Source: an uncultured Coriobacteriia bacterium (GTDB lineage Bacteria; Actinomycetota; Coriobacteriia; Coriobacteriales; QAMH01). Taken from it: a stretch of 9,039 bases of DNA. The notes below the pieces were generated by a model. It was given only the letters and a program-made list of their open reading frames with translations, made no database searches and was not told where the DNA came from. Shown here piece after piece: positions 1 through 6,359 of the stretch. Both the position numbers and the translations under genes were made by a program. Position 1 is the stretch's first letter, and each line of letters opens with the position of its first letter. Location of the stretch: positions 1-9,039 of the forward strand of contig CASDTD010000061.1 in the NCBI GenBank assembly GCA_949283445.1, read 5' to 3'.

Positions 1-972
1 TTGGGCTGCATTATCTGCCTGTTCTCGGTTTCCGGCGGCATGTTCATGGTCGGCCGCGTCATCCAGGGCTGCGCGTTCGGCCTGACCGCCGTTCTGGCTC
101 CGAATATCATGCCGCGTATGTTCCCGATGGAAAAGCAGGGCCTGGTCATGGGCATCTGGTCGCAGTGGGTCACGCCGGGCATCGCCGCTGGCTCTCTGAC
201 CACGCCCATTCTGTTCAGCGCGTTCGGTTGGCAGTCGGTCATCGTCTGCATGCTGTGCGTGCAGATCATCACGACCATCCTGGTGTTCGCGACGTTCAAG
301 CTCCCCACGGTCCCCGAGAACATGCTCATCGGCGGCCAGGCGCGTTCCGAGGAGCATTACGGCAAGACCTACGTCAAGTCCGCTGTCGTCCTCGGCTTCT
401 CGTTCTTGGCATGGTGCACCATGTACGGCACCTTCAACACCTATTACCCGACCTTCGCTCAGCAGGTGGTCGGTCTCGATATGGGCACTGCGTCGCTCAC
501 GACGCTCATCACCGCGCTTGTCACCATCCCGACGGGTATCTTGTTCGGCGTGGTGGCCGACAAGATCAAGCGCCGCAGGATCATGCTCATCATCGGCTAC
601 GTCTGCATGCTCGTGGTCTTCAGCTTCATCTTGTGGGGCGGCCAGAACGCGACGATGATGTGGGTTGGCTGCGTCTTGCTCGGCCTTATCTGCGCGGCGC
701 TCATCCCGACGATGACTCGTGCGACTATTCCGGTGCTGGCGCAAAAGCCCAAGCAGACCGACTGGGCCTTGACGGGCATGGCGTTCGTGACTTGTCTGGG
801 TTCGCTGCTCGCGGCGTTCTTCAGCACGCAGGCCATGGGTTCCAGCTGGGGTCAGACGGGCCTGATCTGGGGTCTGGTCATCTGCATCGTGGTCATCATC
901 GTTATCTTCTTCGTGAAAGACGATCACGATATCAACCTCACGGACACGGGCGAAGGCAAGAGCGACGAGTAA
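1..972 (+). CDS. MFS transporter, C-terminal part (5' end outside window)
   Basis: Probable major facilitator superfamily permease of the inner membrane, moving a small molecule, perhaps an organic acid or aromatic. The visible 323 residues are almost all hydrophobic helices: about ten segments, roughly residues 1-17, 22-38, 52-72, 78-98, 125-145, 162-184, 192-211, 216-238, 256-276 and 285-305. GRVIQG at residues 18-23 is the usual end of helix 3. GVVADKIKRRR at 183-193 is the MFS loop motif that recurs between helices 8 and 9. The tail is short, polar and acidic. Family members have 12 helices and about 400-430 residues, so helices 1-2 and part of 3 lie upstream; the TTG at base 1 is not the real start. 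Its own terminator separates it from the molybdenum enzyme downstream, but both read the same way and it may import that enzyme's substrate (inference). Substrate unknown. Confidence 0.9.
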   Translation: MGCIICLFSVSGGMFMVGRVIQGCAFGLTAVLAPNIMPRMFPMEKQGLVMGIWSQWVTPGIAAGSLTTPILFSAFGWQSVIVCMLCVQIITTILVFATFKLPTVPENMLIGGQARSEEHYGKTYVKSAVVLGFSFLAWCTMYGTFNTYYPTFAQQVVGLDMGTASLTTLITALVTIPTGILFGVVADKIKRRRIMLIIGYVCMLVVFSFILWGGQNATMMWVGCVLLGLICAALIPTMTRATIPVLAQKPKQTDWALTGMAFVTCLGSLLAAFFSTQAMGSSWGQTGLIWGLVICIVVIIVIFFVKDDHDINLTDTGEGKSDE

Positions 973-1016
973 GCGTGATCGAGTAGCATCCTTTACCGCA
1001 TATACGTGAGTTCGGG

Positions 1017-1048
1017 GAGGCGGGCAGCGCGAGTTGTCCGCCTCTTTT
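1017..1048 (+). terminator. Rho-independent terminator after the MFS gene
   Basis: Ten paired positions (1017-1026 with 1035-1044, GAGGCGGGCA against TGTCCGCCTC with one G-T wobble) enclose an 8-base loop and are followed directly by TTTT at 1045-1048. It lies 44 bases after the MFS stop codon and should separate that transcript from the molybdenum oxidoreductase. Confidence 0.85.
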
Positions 1049-1050
1049 CA

Positions 1051-1118
1051 CAGATTGAGGTTTCTGTGCGGTTACTGGCGTGAAATCGCGCCCGTAACTG
1101 TACAGAAACCTCAGTTTG
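1051..1118. repeat. Long imperfect inverted repeat (68-base hairpin)
   Basis: Bases 1056-1081 pair with 1088-1113 around a 6-base loop (GAAATC). There is one mismatch (1076/1093) and three G-T wobbles. The outer 12 pairs are perfect: TGAGGTTTCTGT at 1056-1067 against ACAGAAACCTCA at 1102-1113. A looser outer stem extends to 1051/1118. It is separate from the terminator ending at 1048 and has no T-tract. It could be a dispersed palindromic repeat, a structured leader or small RNA, or an operator. No second copy of its arms was noticed in the window. Confidence 0.75.
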
Positions 1119-1244
1119 CACAAACGTATTCCACAACGTAATTCGCTATATCAAAGGGCTATCGAAAAGCAGGCCGCAAGCGACGTACACTGATGATGCG
1201 GCTATCAAGGTAGACATATGTGGAGTACAGAGAGAGGGGTTGAG

Positions 1245-3617
1245 ATGGCAGAGATAGGCAATCAGTCTCTGAACGGAGAGGGCAGGCAAAACTTCGTGTC
1301 TGTCGGCGACCAGCGTCACGTGAAGATTCAAGACGACGCCACGGGGCGCAAGTCCGTGTGGCAGGAAGGCGAGTTCACGGTCGTGCGGTCCAACGCGCGT
1401 ACGGCACCAGGTTGCCACAACAACTGCGGCGTGCTCATGTACGTCAAGGACGGCAAGCTCGACCATATCGAAGGCGACCCGGAAAACCCGCACAGCCAGG
1501 GACGCCTGTGCGTTCGCTGTCTGGCGGTCAAGGAAATCATGTACAGCCCGGACCGCATCATCTACCCGATGAAGCGCGCTCGCGCCGACCGCGGCTTGGA
1601 CAAATGGGAGCGCTGCACGTGGGACGAGGCGCTCGACATCATCTACGAAGAGATGATGAAGATCATCAAGAAGTACGGTGCGCAGTCCATCTTCGTGCAT
1701 CAGGGCACCGGGCGTGACATCAACGGCTATTTGCCCATGATTTCGCATTGCCTGGGCACGCCGAATTCCGGCATGGGCCTGCTTGCGGGTCAGTCTTGCT
1801 ACGCCCCGCGCTTCTTCAGCACGTCGCTGAAAATCGGCGACTTCTTCATCTGCGACTACGGTCAGTTCTTCCCCGAACGCTATGACGACCCGCGCTTCCA
1901 CGCGCCGGGCTGCATCATGGTCTGGGCGAACAACCCGCTCGTTGCCAATTCCGACGGCACGCTCGGCCACTGGATTGTCGAATGCATGAAGCGCGGCTCT
2001 AAGCTGCTGGTGGTCGACCCGAAGATGATCTGGCTCGCCGGCAAGGCCGACATCTGGTTGCAGATTCGCCCCGGCACCGACGTCGCGCTTGCCTTGGGCA
2101 TGTGCAAGGTCATCGTCGACGAGGGCCTTCAGGACGACGACTTCATCGAGAAGTGGACTTACGGCTACGACGAGTGGGTCGAAAACCTCGCGCAGTACAC
2201 GCCCGAGAAGGTCGCGGAAATCTGCGGCGTGGATGCCGAAGACATCATCGCTGCGGCGCGCATGGTGGCTGAGGCCGATTCCGCCTGCCTGCAGTGGGGC
2301 GTCGGCATGGACCATCAGCCGGGCGGCTTCATCACCGGCATGGCCCAGTTCGACCTGCTGGCCGTCACGGGCAACTTCGAGAAGCCGGGTGCCATGGTCT
2401 CCGCGCGTCCGTGCTTCGGCGTGGGCGAGACGTGGATGCCGGGCCTGGAGTTCTTCGAGGAGATTCCCGACCCCGAATGGAAGGCCGACGAGCAGCTGCG
2501 CATGAACGACCGCTACCCGGCGGTGCATGCCATGTCCGCCGTTGCCCCGGACGAGGAGCTCGACGCCATGTACACGGGCGAGCCGTATCCCGTCAAAGGC
2601 GTCTGGCTGCAGACCTGCAACACGACCGTCAACATGGGCGCGGAAAGCGACCGCCTGATGCGCGGCCTGCAGAACACGGACTTCAACGTCACGGTCGACC
2701 TGTTCATGACGCCCACTGCCATGGCCACGGCAGACGTCTTCCTGCCGGCCTGCTGCTTCCCCGAGCGCATCGGTCTCACCGGCCACCAGCCCTACCAGCT
2801 GGGCGTCGTGCATCAAGCCGTCGAGGCGCCGGGCGAGTGCAAGTCTGACATGCAGATTGTCATGTATCTGTACGACCGCTTCATGGGTTCGGACAAGATG
2901 CCGTGGAAAGACCGCGACGATATCAAGGGCTTCTTCGATTACATCCTGCGTAAGACGCCGTTCACCATGGATGACATGCTCGAGCGCACCTGGGCGTATC
3001 CGGAATTCGAGTACGGCAAGCACGAGAAGGGCAAGCTGCGCACTGACGGCGAGCTGGGTTTCAACACGATGACCGGGCGCTACCAGTTCTGGTGCAGCCC
3101 GATGGCCTCGTTCGGGTTCAGCCCGCTGGCGGAATACGAAGAACCCGACGAGAGCCCGGTGAGCACGCCGGAGCTTGCCAAGAAGTACCCGCTCATCATG
3201 ATTACCGGCGCGCGCCGCTGGGGCCTGTTCCATTCCGAGCATCGTCAGAGCCCGTCCATGCGTCAGCTGCACCCCAAGCCCTTCACCGCGCTGAATTCCA
3301 AGATGGCCGAAAAGTACGGCGTGCGTGACGGCGACAAGGTGCTCATCGAGAGTCCTTACGGCTGCTGCACGCAGACCGTCGAGGTTGATGACCGCATCAA
3401 GGACGGCGTCATTTCCTGCGACCATGGCTGGTGGTTCCCCGAGCGCGACCGCGCCGACGGCACCTTCTTCGGCGCCATGGAAAGCAACATCAACAAGTGC
3501 CTGCCCATGCGTCCCGGCAAAATCGGCCTTGGCTGCTCGTACAAGACCGAGCTGTGCAGAATCACGAAGGTCGATCCCGATTACGTCGTTCCCTTCCCGG
3601 ACGGCATCCAGCATTAG
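1245..3617 (+). CDS. Molybdopterin-dependent oxidoreductase (DMSO-reductase superfamily), catechol-dehydroxylase-like
   Basis: Catalytic subunit with bis-MGD molybdenum (or tungsten) and probably one N-terminal [4Fe-4S] cluster; 790 residues from ATG 1245. Domains: Fe-S segment about 45-95, molybdopterin core about 95-600 with IRPGTD (274-279) in a typical cofactor-binding stretch, and C-terminal dinucleotide-binding domain about 640-785 with GARRWG (655-660) and GWWFPE (728-733). C185 in an SCY context is the likely metal ligand (inference). Cluster Cys are C57-x3-C61-x27-C89; the usual first Cys is A54, and an extra Cys follows at C92. No Tat or Sec signal, so cytoplasmic. An in-frame ATG at 1218 is possible, but codons 1218-1244 (AGT, ACA, AGA, GGG) are unlike the gene and GAGG sits 7 bases before 1245. 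The ferredoxin partner follows after 9 bases. Gene context and size match gut Actinobacterial catechol dehydroxylases; acetylene hydratase- or transhydroxylase-like roles remain possible. Substrate unknown. Confidence 0.9.
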   Translation: MAEIGNQSLNGEGRQNFVSVGDQRHVKIQDDATGRKSVWQEGEFTVVRSNARTAPGCHNNCGVLMYVKDGKLDHIEGDPENPHSQGRLCVRCLAVKEIMYSPDRIIYPMKRARADRGLDKWERCTWDEALDIIYEEMMKIIKKYGAQSIFVHQGTGRDINGYLPMISHCLGTPNSGMGLLAGQSCYAPRFFSTSLKIGDFFICDYGQFFPERYDDPRFHAPGCIMVWANNPLVANSDGTLGHWIVECMKRGSKLLVVDPKMIWLAGKADIWLQIRPGTDVALALGMCKVIVDEGLQDDDFIEKWTYGYDEWVENLAQYTPEKVAEICGVDAEDIIAAARMVAEADSACLQWGVGMDHQPGGFITGMAQFDLLAVTGNFEKPGAMVSARPCFGVGETWMPGLEFFEEIPDPEWKADEQLRMNDRYPAVHAMSAVAPDEELDAMYTGEPYPVKGVWLQTCNTTVNMGAESDRLMRGLQNTDFNVTVDLFMTPTAMATADVFLPACCFPERIGLTGHQPYQLGVVHQAVEAPGECKSDMQIVMYLYDRFMGSDKMPWKDRDDIKGFFDYILRKTPFTMDDMLERTWAYPEFEYGKHEKGKLRTDGELGFNTMTGRYQFWCSPMASFGFSPLAEYEEPDESPVSTPELAKKYPLIMITGARRWGLFHSEHRQSPSMRQLHPKPFTALNSKMAEKYGVRDGDKVLIESPYGCCTQTVEVDDRIKDGVISCDHGWWFPERDRADGTFFGAMESNINKCLPMRPGKIGLGCSYKTELCRITKVDPDYVVPFPDGIQH

Positions 3618-3622
3618 GAGGT
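3616..3622 (+). promoter_or_regulatory. Perfect Shine-Dalgarno overlapping the upstream stop codon
   Basis: AGGAGGT begins inside the TAG stop of the molybdenum subunit and lies 4 bases before ATG 3627. This indicates translational coupling and, together with the strong site, high expression of the small iron-sulfur subunit. Confidence 0.8.
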
Positions 3623-3626
3623 ACTC

Positions 3627-3971
3627 ATGGATTACGGACTTTTGATTGACTACAAATGGTGCTCTGGATGCCACACCTGCGAAATCGCCTGCCAGCAGGC
3701 GCATGAGGGCTATGCGCCCACCAAGGTAGGGGAGCAGGGCAAATACGGTATCAAGCTCCATCAGATCGGCCCTTATGACCTGGGCAACAAGAAACACCAG
3801 TTCGAGTGGCTGCCGGTGCCGACGTCGTTTTGCGACCTGTGCGCCGAGCGCACGGCGGCGGGCAAGCTTCCCACCTGCGTGAAGCATTGCCAGGACGGCT
3901 GCATGCAGTACGGCCCGGTGGAGGAGCTGGCCAAGAAGATGGACTCCGACCATATGGTGCTGTTCAGGTAA
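3627..3971 (+). CDS. Small 4Fe-4S dicluster ferredoxin-like subunit
   Basis: Electron-transfer partner of the molybdenum enzyme directly upstream (9-base gap); 114 residues, no signal peptide, so cytoplasmic. Nine Cys: C12-x2-C15-x2-C18-x3-C22 near the start and C69-x2-C72-x11-C84-x3-C88-x3-C92 near the end. By analogy with DmsB/PhsB-type subunits, one cluster would use C12, C15, C18 and a late Cys, the other C22, C69, C72 and C84, giving two [4Fe-4S] clusters. DmsB/PhsB/NrfC proteins are about 190-240 residues with four clusters, so this is a half-size version keeping one cluster pair. It ends cleanly at TAA 3969-3971 with no sign of a broken second half in the following bases. No membrane anchor gene follows, so electrons probably come from a soluble donor (inference). 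Confidence 0.88.
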   Translation: MDYGLLIDYKWCSGCHTCEIACQQAHEGYAPTKVGEQGKYGIKLHQIGPYDLGNKKHQFEWLPVPTSFCDLCAERTAAGKLPTCVKHCQDGCMQYGPVEELAKKMDSDHMVLFR

Positions 3972-3977
3972 ACGCTT

Positions 3978-4004
3978 GAGAGCTGCTTTGCAGTGACAGC
4001 TCTC
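3978..4004. terminator. Hairpin between convergent Mo operon and toxin gene
   Basis: GAGAGCTG (3978-3985) pairs perfectly with CAGCTCTC (3997-4004) across an 11-base loop, 6 bases after the ferredoxin stop. Only TT follows on the plus strand, so it is a weak intrinsic terminator. A second GC-only stem (GGGGGCG 4013-4019 with CGCCCCC 4036-4042) lies just beyond. One or both may stop transcripts arriving from either side. Confidence 0.45.
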
Positions 4005-4065
4005 TTGAAGGCGGGGGCGTGGCGTATTCGCGCTGCGCCCCCCCCCGCTGCGTTTGGCAGTGCCC

Positions 4066-4530
4066 TCAAACCTCGATTTCCCGGTAGTCGATGCCCTTTT
4101 CGGCGCTCATCCAGTCGAAGAACTCGGTGCAGTCCATTACCTTGATAAGCTCGCTTTCGAAGTCGGCCTGATTGCGCGTAATGAGCGCATCGGCCTTGGC
4201 GTTTAGCGCGACTTCGAACAGCAGCACGTCTTCGGGGTCTTTCCAGGAGCTTGCGAGCATGGCGTCGATTTCCCGTTCGCTGACGGCGTATACGTTCACG
4301 AACGTCCTCAAACCCTTCAGCTGCTCGAGGGTTTGGGGGAGAAGGCTTTGTTTTCCGCCGTCTGAAAGGATGTACACGAGGTCTGTGACCTGCGATGATG
4401 AAATCCAAAGCTCGAATTCCCCAACATATCCGGCAATCATGAGCAGCCGCGTGTCCTGGTAGAACGGCTCGCGCTCGGCAAGATAATCGATGACGATATT
4501 CGTGTCGAGCAGAAGTCTTGCCTGCGCCAT
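4066..4530 (-). CDS. PIN-domain ribonuclease toxin (VapC-like)
   Basis: Probable toxin of a type II toxin-antitoxin pair; 154 residues. PIN domains are Mg-dependent endoribonucleases, and the family signature is visible: LLLDTNIVIDYL near the start gives D9, N11 and D15; D50 follows in the second helix; an acidic cluster D98-x-E100-D101 follows; and ADALITRNQADF near 113-124 gives D114 with the usual TRN ending of the core strand. Length fits full PIN_3-type toxins. Its ATG (4528-4530) directly abuts the antitoxin stop TAG (4531-4533) with no base between and has no clear Shine-Dalgarno, so translation is probably coupled to the antitoxin, which favours antitoxin excess. All acidic residues expected for activity appear present, so the toxin looks intact. 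The RNA target is unknown. Confidence 0.87.
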   Translation of the reverse strand: MAQARLLLDTNIVIDYLAEREPFYQDTRLLMIAGYVGEFELWISSSQVTDLVYILSDGGKQSLLPQTLEQLKGLRTFVNVYAVSEREIDAMLASSWKDPEDVLLFEVALNAKADALITRNQADFESELIKVMDCTEFFDWMSAEKGIDYREIEV

Positions 4531-4824
4531 CTACATCGACCCGCGTTTCTTGAGCCGGTCGGTTCTGATTTCCGCTTTGCTCATGTTGTCAAAGCGCGTC
4601 GTCTGCTTTCTCGAAAGCGAGTCGACAAAGCATGCGGCGTTTTCCCAGGTGCTTTTCTGCGGGGGAGGGGACTCGAGAAGAAAACCCGCGTTTCCTTCCT
4701 GTATCAGCCGGTCGTACAACAAGTTGATTGCCTGAGAGGCGCTGAGCCCCTCTCTTTGCAGAATGCGCGCGCCCTGTGCCTTCTTGTCTTGGGGCATCCG
4801 CCCGGTGGCCATCGCGTCGCTCAT
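4531..4824 (-). CDS. RelB/DinJ-family antitoxin
   Basis: Probable antitoxin and autorepressor, 97 residues. Residues 13-50 match the RelB/DinJ pattern: a charged helix, then REGLSASQAINLLYDRLIQ, with the G-L-S-x-S-Q-A-I-N-L core of the ribbon-helix-helix DNA-binding fold. Residues 55-97 are polar and basic and would wrap the toxin. The start at 4824 is chosen because AGGAGG lies 4 bases before it; an in-frame ATG at 4857 overlaps the promoter -10 and lacks such a site. It is the first gene of a two-gene minus-strand unit, followed immediately by the PIN toxin. RelB/DinJ antitoxins classically pair with RelE/YafQ-type toxins; here the partner is a PIN protein, so the pairing is mixed. Confidence 0.85.
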   Translation of the reverse strand: MSDAMATGRMPQDKKAQGARILQREGLSASQAINLLYDRLIQEGNAGFLLESPPPQKSTWENAACFVDSLSRKQTTRFDNMSKAEIRTDRLKKRGSM

Positions 4825-4837
4825 GCTGCCTCCTTTC

Positions 4838-4873
4838 TGTACGGGTTGAATGTACAACGCATGGTGTACAACG
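4838..4873. promoter_or_regulatory. Repeated TGTACA operator-like sites
   Basis: TGTACAACG occurs twice in direct orientation (4851-4859 and 4865-4873), 14 bases apart, and a partial third TGTAC lies at 4838-4842. TGTACA is itself a palindrome. One full copy overlaps the -10 and the other sits in the spacer of the operon promoter. This is where a ribbon-helix-helix antitoxin would bind to repress its own operon (inference). Confidence 0.6.
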
Positions 4874-4877
4874 TCAA
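4849..4877 (-). promoter_or_regulatory. Promoter of the antitoxin-toxin operon
   Basis: Read on the minus strand, TTGACG (complement of 4872-4877) and TACATT (complement of 4849-4854) are separated by exactly 17 bases. They match sigma-70-type -35 (5 of 6) and -10 (4 of 6) hexamers. The expected transcript start is near 4842, giving an untranslated leader of about 18 bases before ATG 4824. Confidence 0.7.
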
Positions 4878-5137
4878 GCGAGGGAAGGAGAATGCTGGCG
4901 TATGCCAGGAATTGCCGGCGTTGGCGATGAAAGCGAACGCGTCGTGCGCGCGGGTTGCCGGATGCGCATCAGATTTGTTGATGGGGATATATAACGATTT
5001 TGTTTCGGGCCGGTGCCAGCTTATTGCAAGGACTACAATAGCATGCAAAGAGAAAACTCCTGAAAGGAGGCCGTGAGAAGGTTCATCGGTAGTTCGTGCA
5101 AGTTTGTCATCTCATCAACAGGGAAGGGAAGTAGAAC
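4878..5137. other. Divergent intergenic region before the FIST gene
   Basis: Together with the TA promoter this forms a roughly 310-base region between divergent genes. TACAAT at 5034-5039 is a fair -10 for the FIST gene, but no -35 is visible at the right distance; TATAAC at 4990-4995 is another isolated -10-like site. CTCCT-GAA-AGGAG (5057-5069) is a small perfect hairpin holding a strong Shine-Dalgarno core that does not serve the FIST start, because an in-frame TAG (5132-5134) lies between. No convincing gene is present. Confidence 0.4.
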
Positions 5138-6301
5138 ATGTTCGAAGCAAAAGTTGGAACCAGCACTCAGACGGATGCCCGCGCGGCGGGCAAGGAGGCA
5201 GCAGCGGCTGCGGCAGTCGATAACGCCAAGCTGGCGTTCGTGTACTGCGACTGCGGCTATGATGTCGACGAGGTCATGGCCGGCGTGCAAGAAGCGCTTC
5301 CTGGCGCTGCATGTCTGGGCAACACGTCGTTCGGTGGCGTGATTGCGCCGGATGGCATCGTGGGTGACGGCACGCCATTCGTGGGCGTCATGGCTTTCGG
5401 CGGAGATTTGACCGTCGGCACGGCAAGCGTCGACCGTGCGAACGTCGAATGCCCGGTCACGGCAGGCGAAGAGCTAGCGAAAGCCGCCATGGCGGCAGCT
5501 GGCAAAGACTGCGCACCCCAGTATTTCTACATGGCAGCCTCTCCTGCCGAAGAGGAGTTCTATCTCAAGGGCATCAGCAAGGTCGTCGGGCGCATTCCCT
5601 TCTTCGGCGGCAGTGCCGCGGATAACGAAATCGCCGGCGCCTGGAAGCTGTACTGCGGGGACGCCTCTTTTGCCGACGGCTGTGTCGTGGCCTTCTTCTA
5701 CGATGCGCCCGTCATGACCAACAAGTTCACCGGCGCTTATCACGAGACCGATGACTTCGGCGTCATCACCAAGATCGAGGGCATGCGCACCATCGCCGAA
5801 ATCGACGGCGTGCCCGCGCGCGACAAGTACCAGCAGTGGCGCGGCCTTGATGACGAGGCCGTCGAGGAAGGCAACCTGCTCGTGACGTCCATCACCTCGC
5901 CGCTCGGCGTCAAGGACCGTCTGGGCGATTTGGTGGCCATTCGACACCCGATGAACGGCAACGCCGACCATACCATCAACGTCGGCAACAACTTGGCCGA
6001 AAAGACCTGCGTCATCCGCATGGAAGCCACGGTCGACGAGCTTATCGCCTCCGTGCCCGACACGCTGGCCGCGCTCAAGGAGAAGATGCCGGGCAAGCCC
6101 GTCGCCTTCCACCTGGTGCACTGCGGCGGCCGTAAGGCCGGCATCGGCGACCGTCTGGGCGAAGTGGCCGAGGCCGTCAAGAAGGAGGCTGGAGACGTGC
6201 CCTTCATCGTCGAGTTCACGTTCGGCGAATACGGCTTCGAGTCCGACAACAACAACACCTGCGGCGGCCTGATGCTGTCGTTCACGGGTTTTTCGGAATA
6301 A
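5138..6301 (+). CDS. FIST domain protein (FIST_N + FIST_C)
   Basis: 387-residue stand-alone FIST protein, a predicted small-ligand sensor fold often found fused to or near signalling domains. FIST_N spans about 30-225 and carries PFFGGSAADN (154-163), the family's central glycine motif, preceded by GNTSFGG (61-67). FIST_C spans about 226-380 with LVHCGGR (326-332) and FTFGEYGF followed by NNNT near 360-374, matching the C-terminal pattern with conserved Cys-Gly-Arg and Gly-Glu. No signal peptide, membrane helix, kinase, GGDEF or methyl-accepting domain is attached, so it is probably cytosolic and acts through a separate partner or as an unknown enzyme. An in-frame TAG at 5132-5134 forces the start to 5138 or later; AAGGGAAG (5124-5131) is a modest ribosome site. 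An aldehyde dehydrogenase follows after 58 bases with no terminator between, so the two are probably one operon. Confidence 0.88.
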   Translation: MFEAKVGTSTQTDARAAGKEAAAAAAVDNAKLAFVYCDCGYDVDEVMAGVQEALPGAACLGNTSFGGVIAPDGIVGDGTPFVGVMAFGGDLTVGTASVDRANVECPVTAGEELAKAAMAAAGKDCAPQYFYMAASPAEEEFYLKGISKVVGRIPFFGGSAADNEIAGAWKLYCGDASFADGCVVAFFYDAPVMTNKFTGAYHETDDFGVITKIEGMRTIAEIDGVPARDKYQQWRGLDDEAVEEGNLLVTSITSPLGVKDRLGDLVAIRHPMNGNADHTINVGNNLAEKTCVIRMEATVDELIASVPDTLAALKEKMPGKPVAFHLVHCGGRKAGIGDRLGEVAEAVKKEAGDVPFIVEFTFGEYGFESDNNNTCGGLMLSFTGFSE

Positions 6302-6359
6302 GCCCGCATACGAGTAGACAACAAAGTCAGTCACGAAAAGAAAAGGAGCCTGACACCCC

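Larger units (their letters stand above)
973..1244. other. Intergenic region between MFS gene and Mo oxidoreductase
   Basis: These 272 bases hold the MFS terminator (1017-1048), the long hairpin (1051-1118) and then about 125 bases that must carry the promoter and leader of the molybdenum enzyme. I could not fix a promoter. TTGCAC at 1116-1121 is a possible -35 overlapping the hairpin's right foot, but the hexamer 17 bases on (TAATTC, 1139-1144) is poor, and TATATC at 1147-1152 is too far away. The promoter may need an activator. No small gene is convincing here. Confidence 0.5.

Noticed and set aside
1218..1244. Upstream ATG as start of the Mo enzyme, or a signal peptide there
   Set aside because: The nine extra codons use triplets unlike the gene, the ribosome site before 1245 is slightly better, and neither version begins with a twin-Arg or Sec signal. 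The 1218 start cannot be fully excluded.
1146..3953. A 935-codon minus-strand open frame opposite the Mo enzyme and ferredoxin
   Set aside because: It mirrors the codon bias of the plus-strand genes. Its translation is His/Ala/Arg/Val-rich with no family motifs, while the plus strand has clear Fe-S, bis-MGD and ribosome-site evidence.
4892..4933. 13-codon frame behind AAGGAG upstream of the FIST gene
   Set aside because: Only one base separates the ribosome site from the ATG, and the short Arg-rich product has no support.
5073..5342. GTG-started frame with AGGAGG just before it, overlapping the FIST start
   Set aside because: Spacing of only 2 bases is too tight for good initiation, the product is Arg-rich frame-shifted FIST sequence, and the FIST frame is clearly the coding one.
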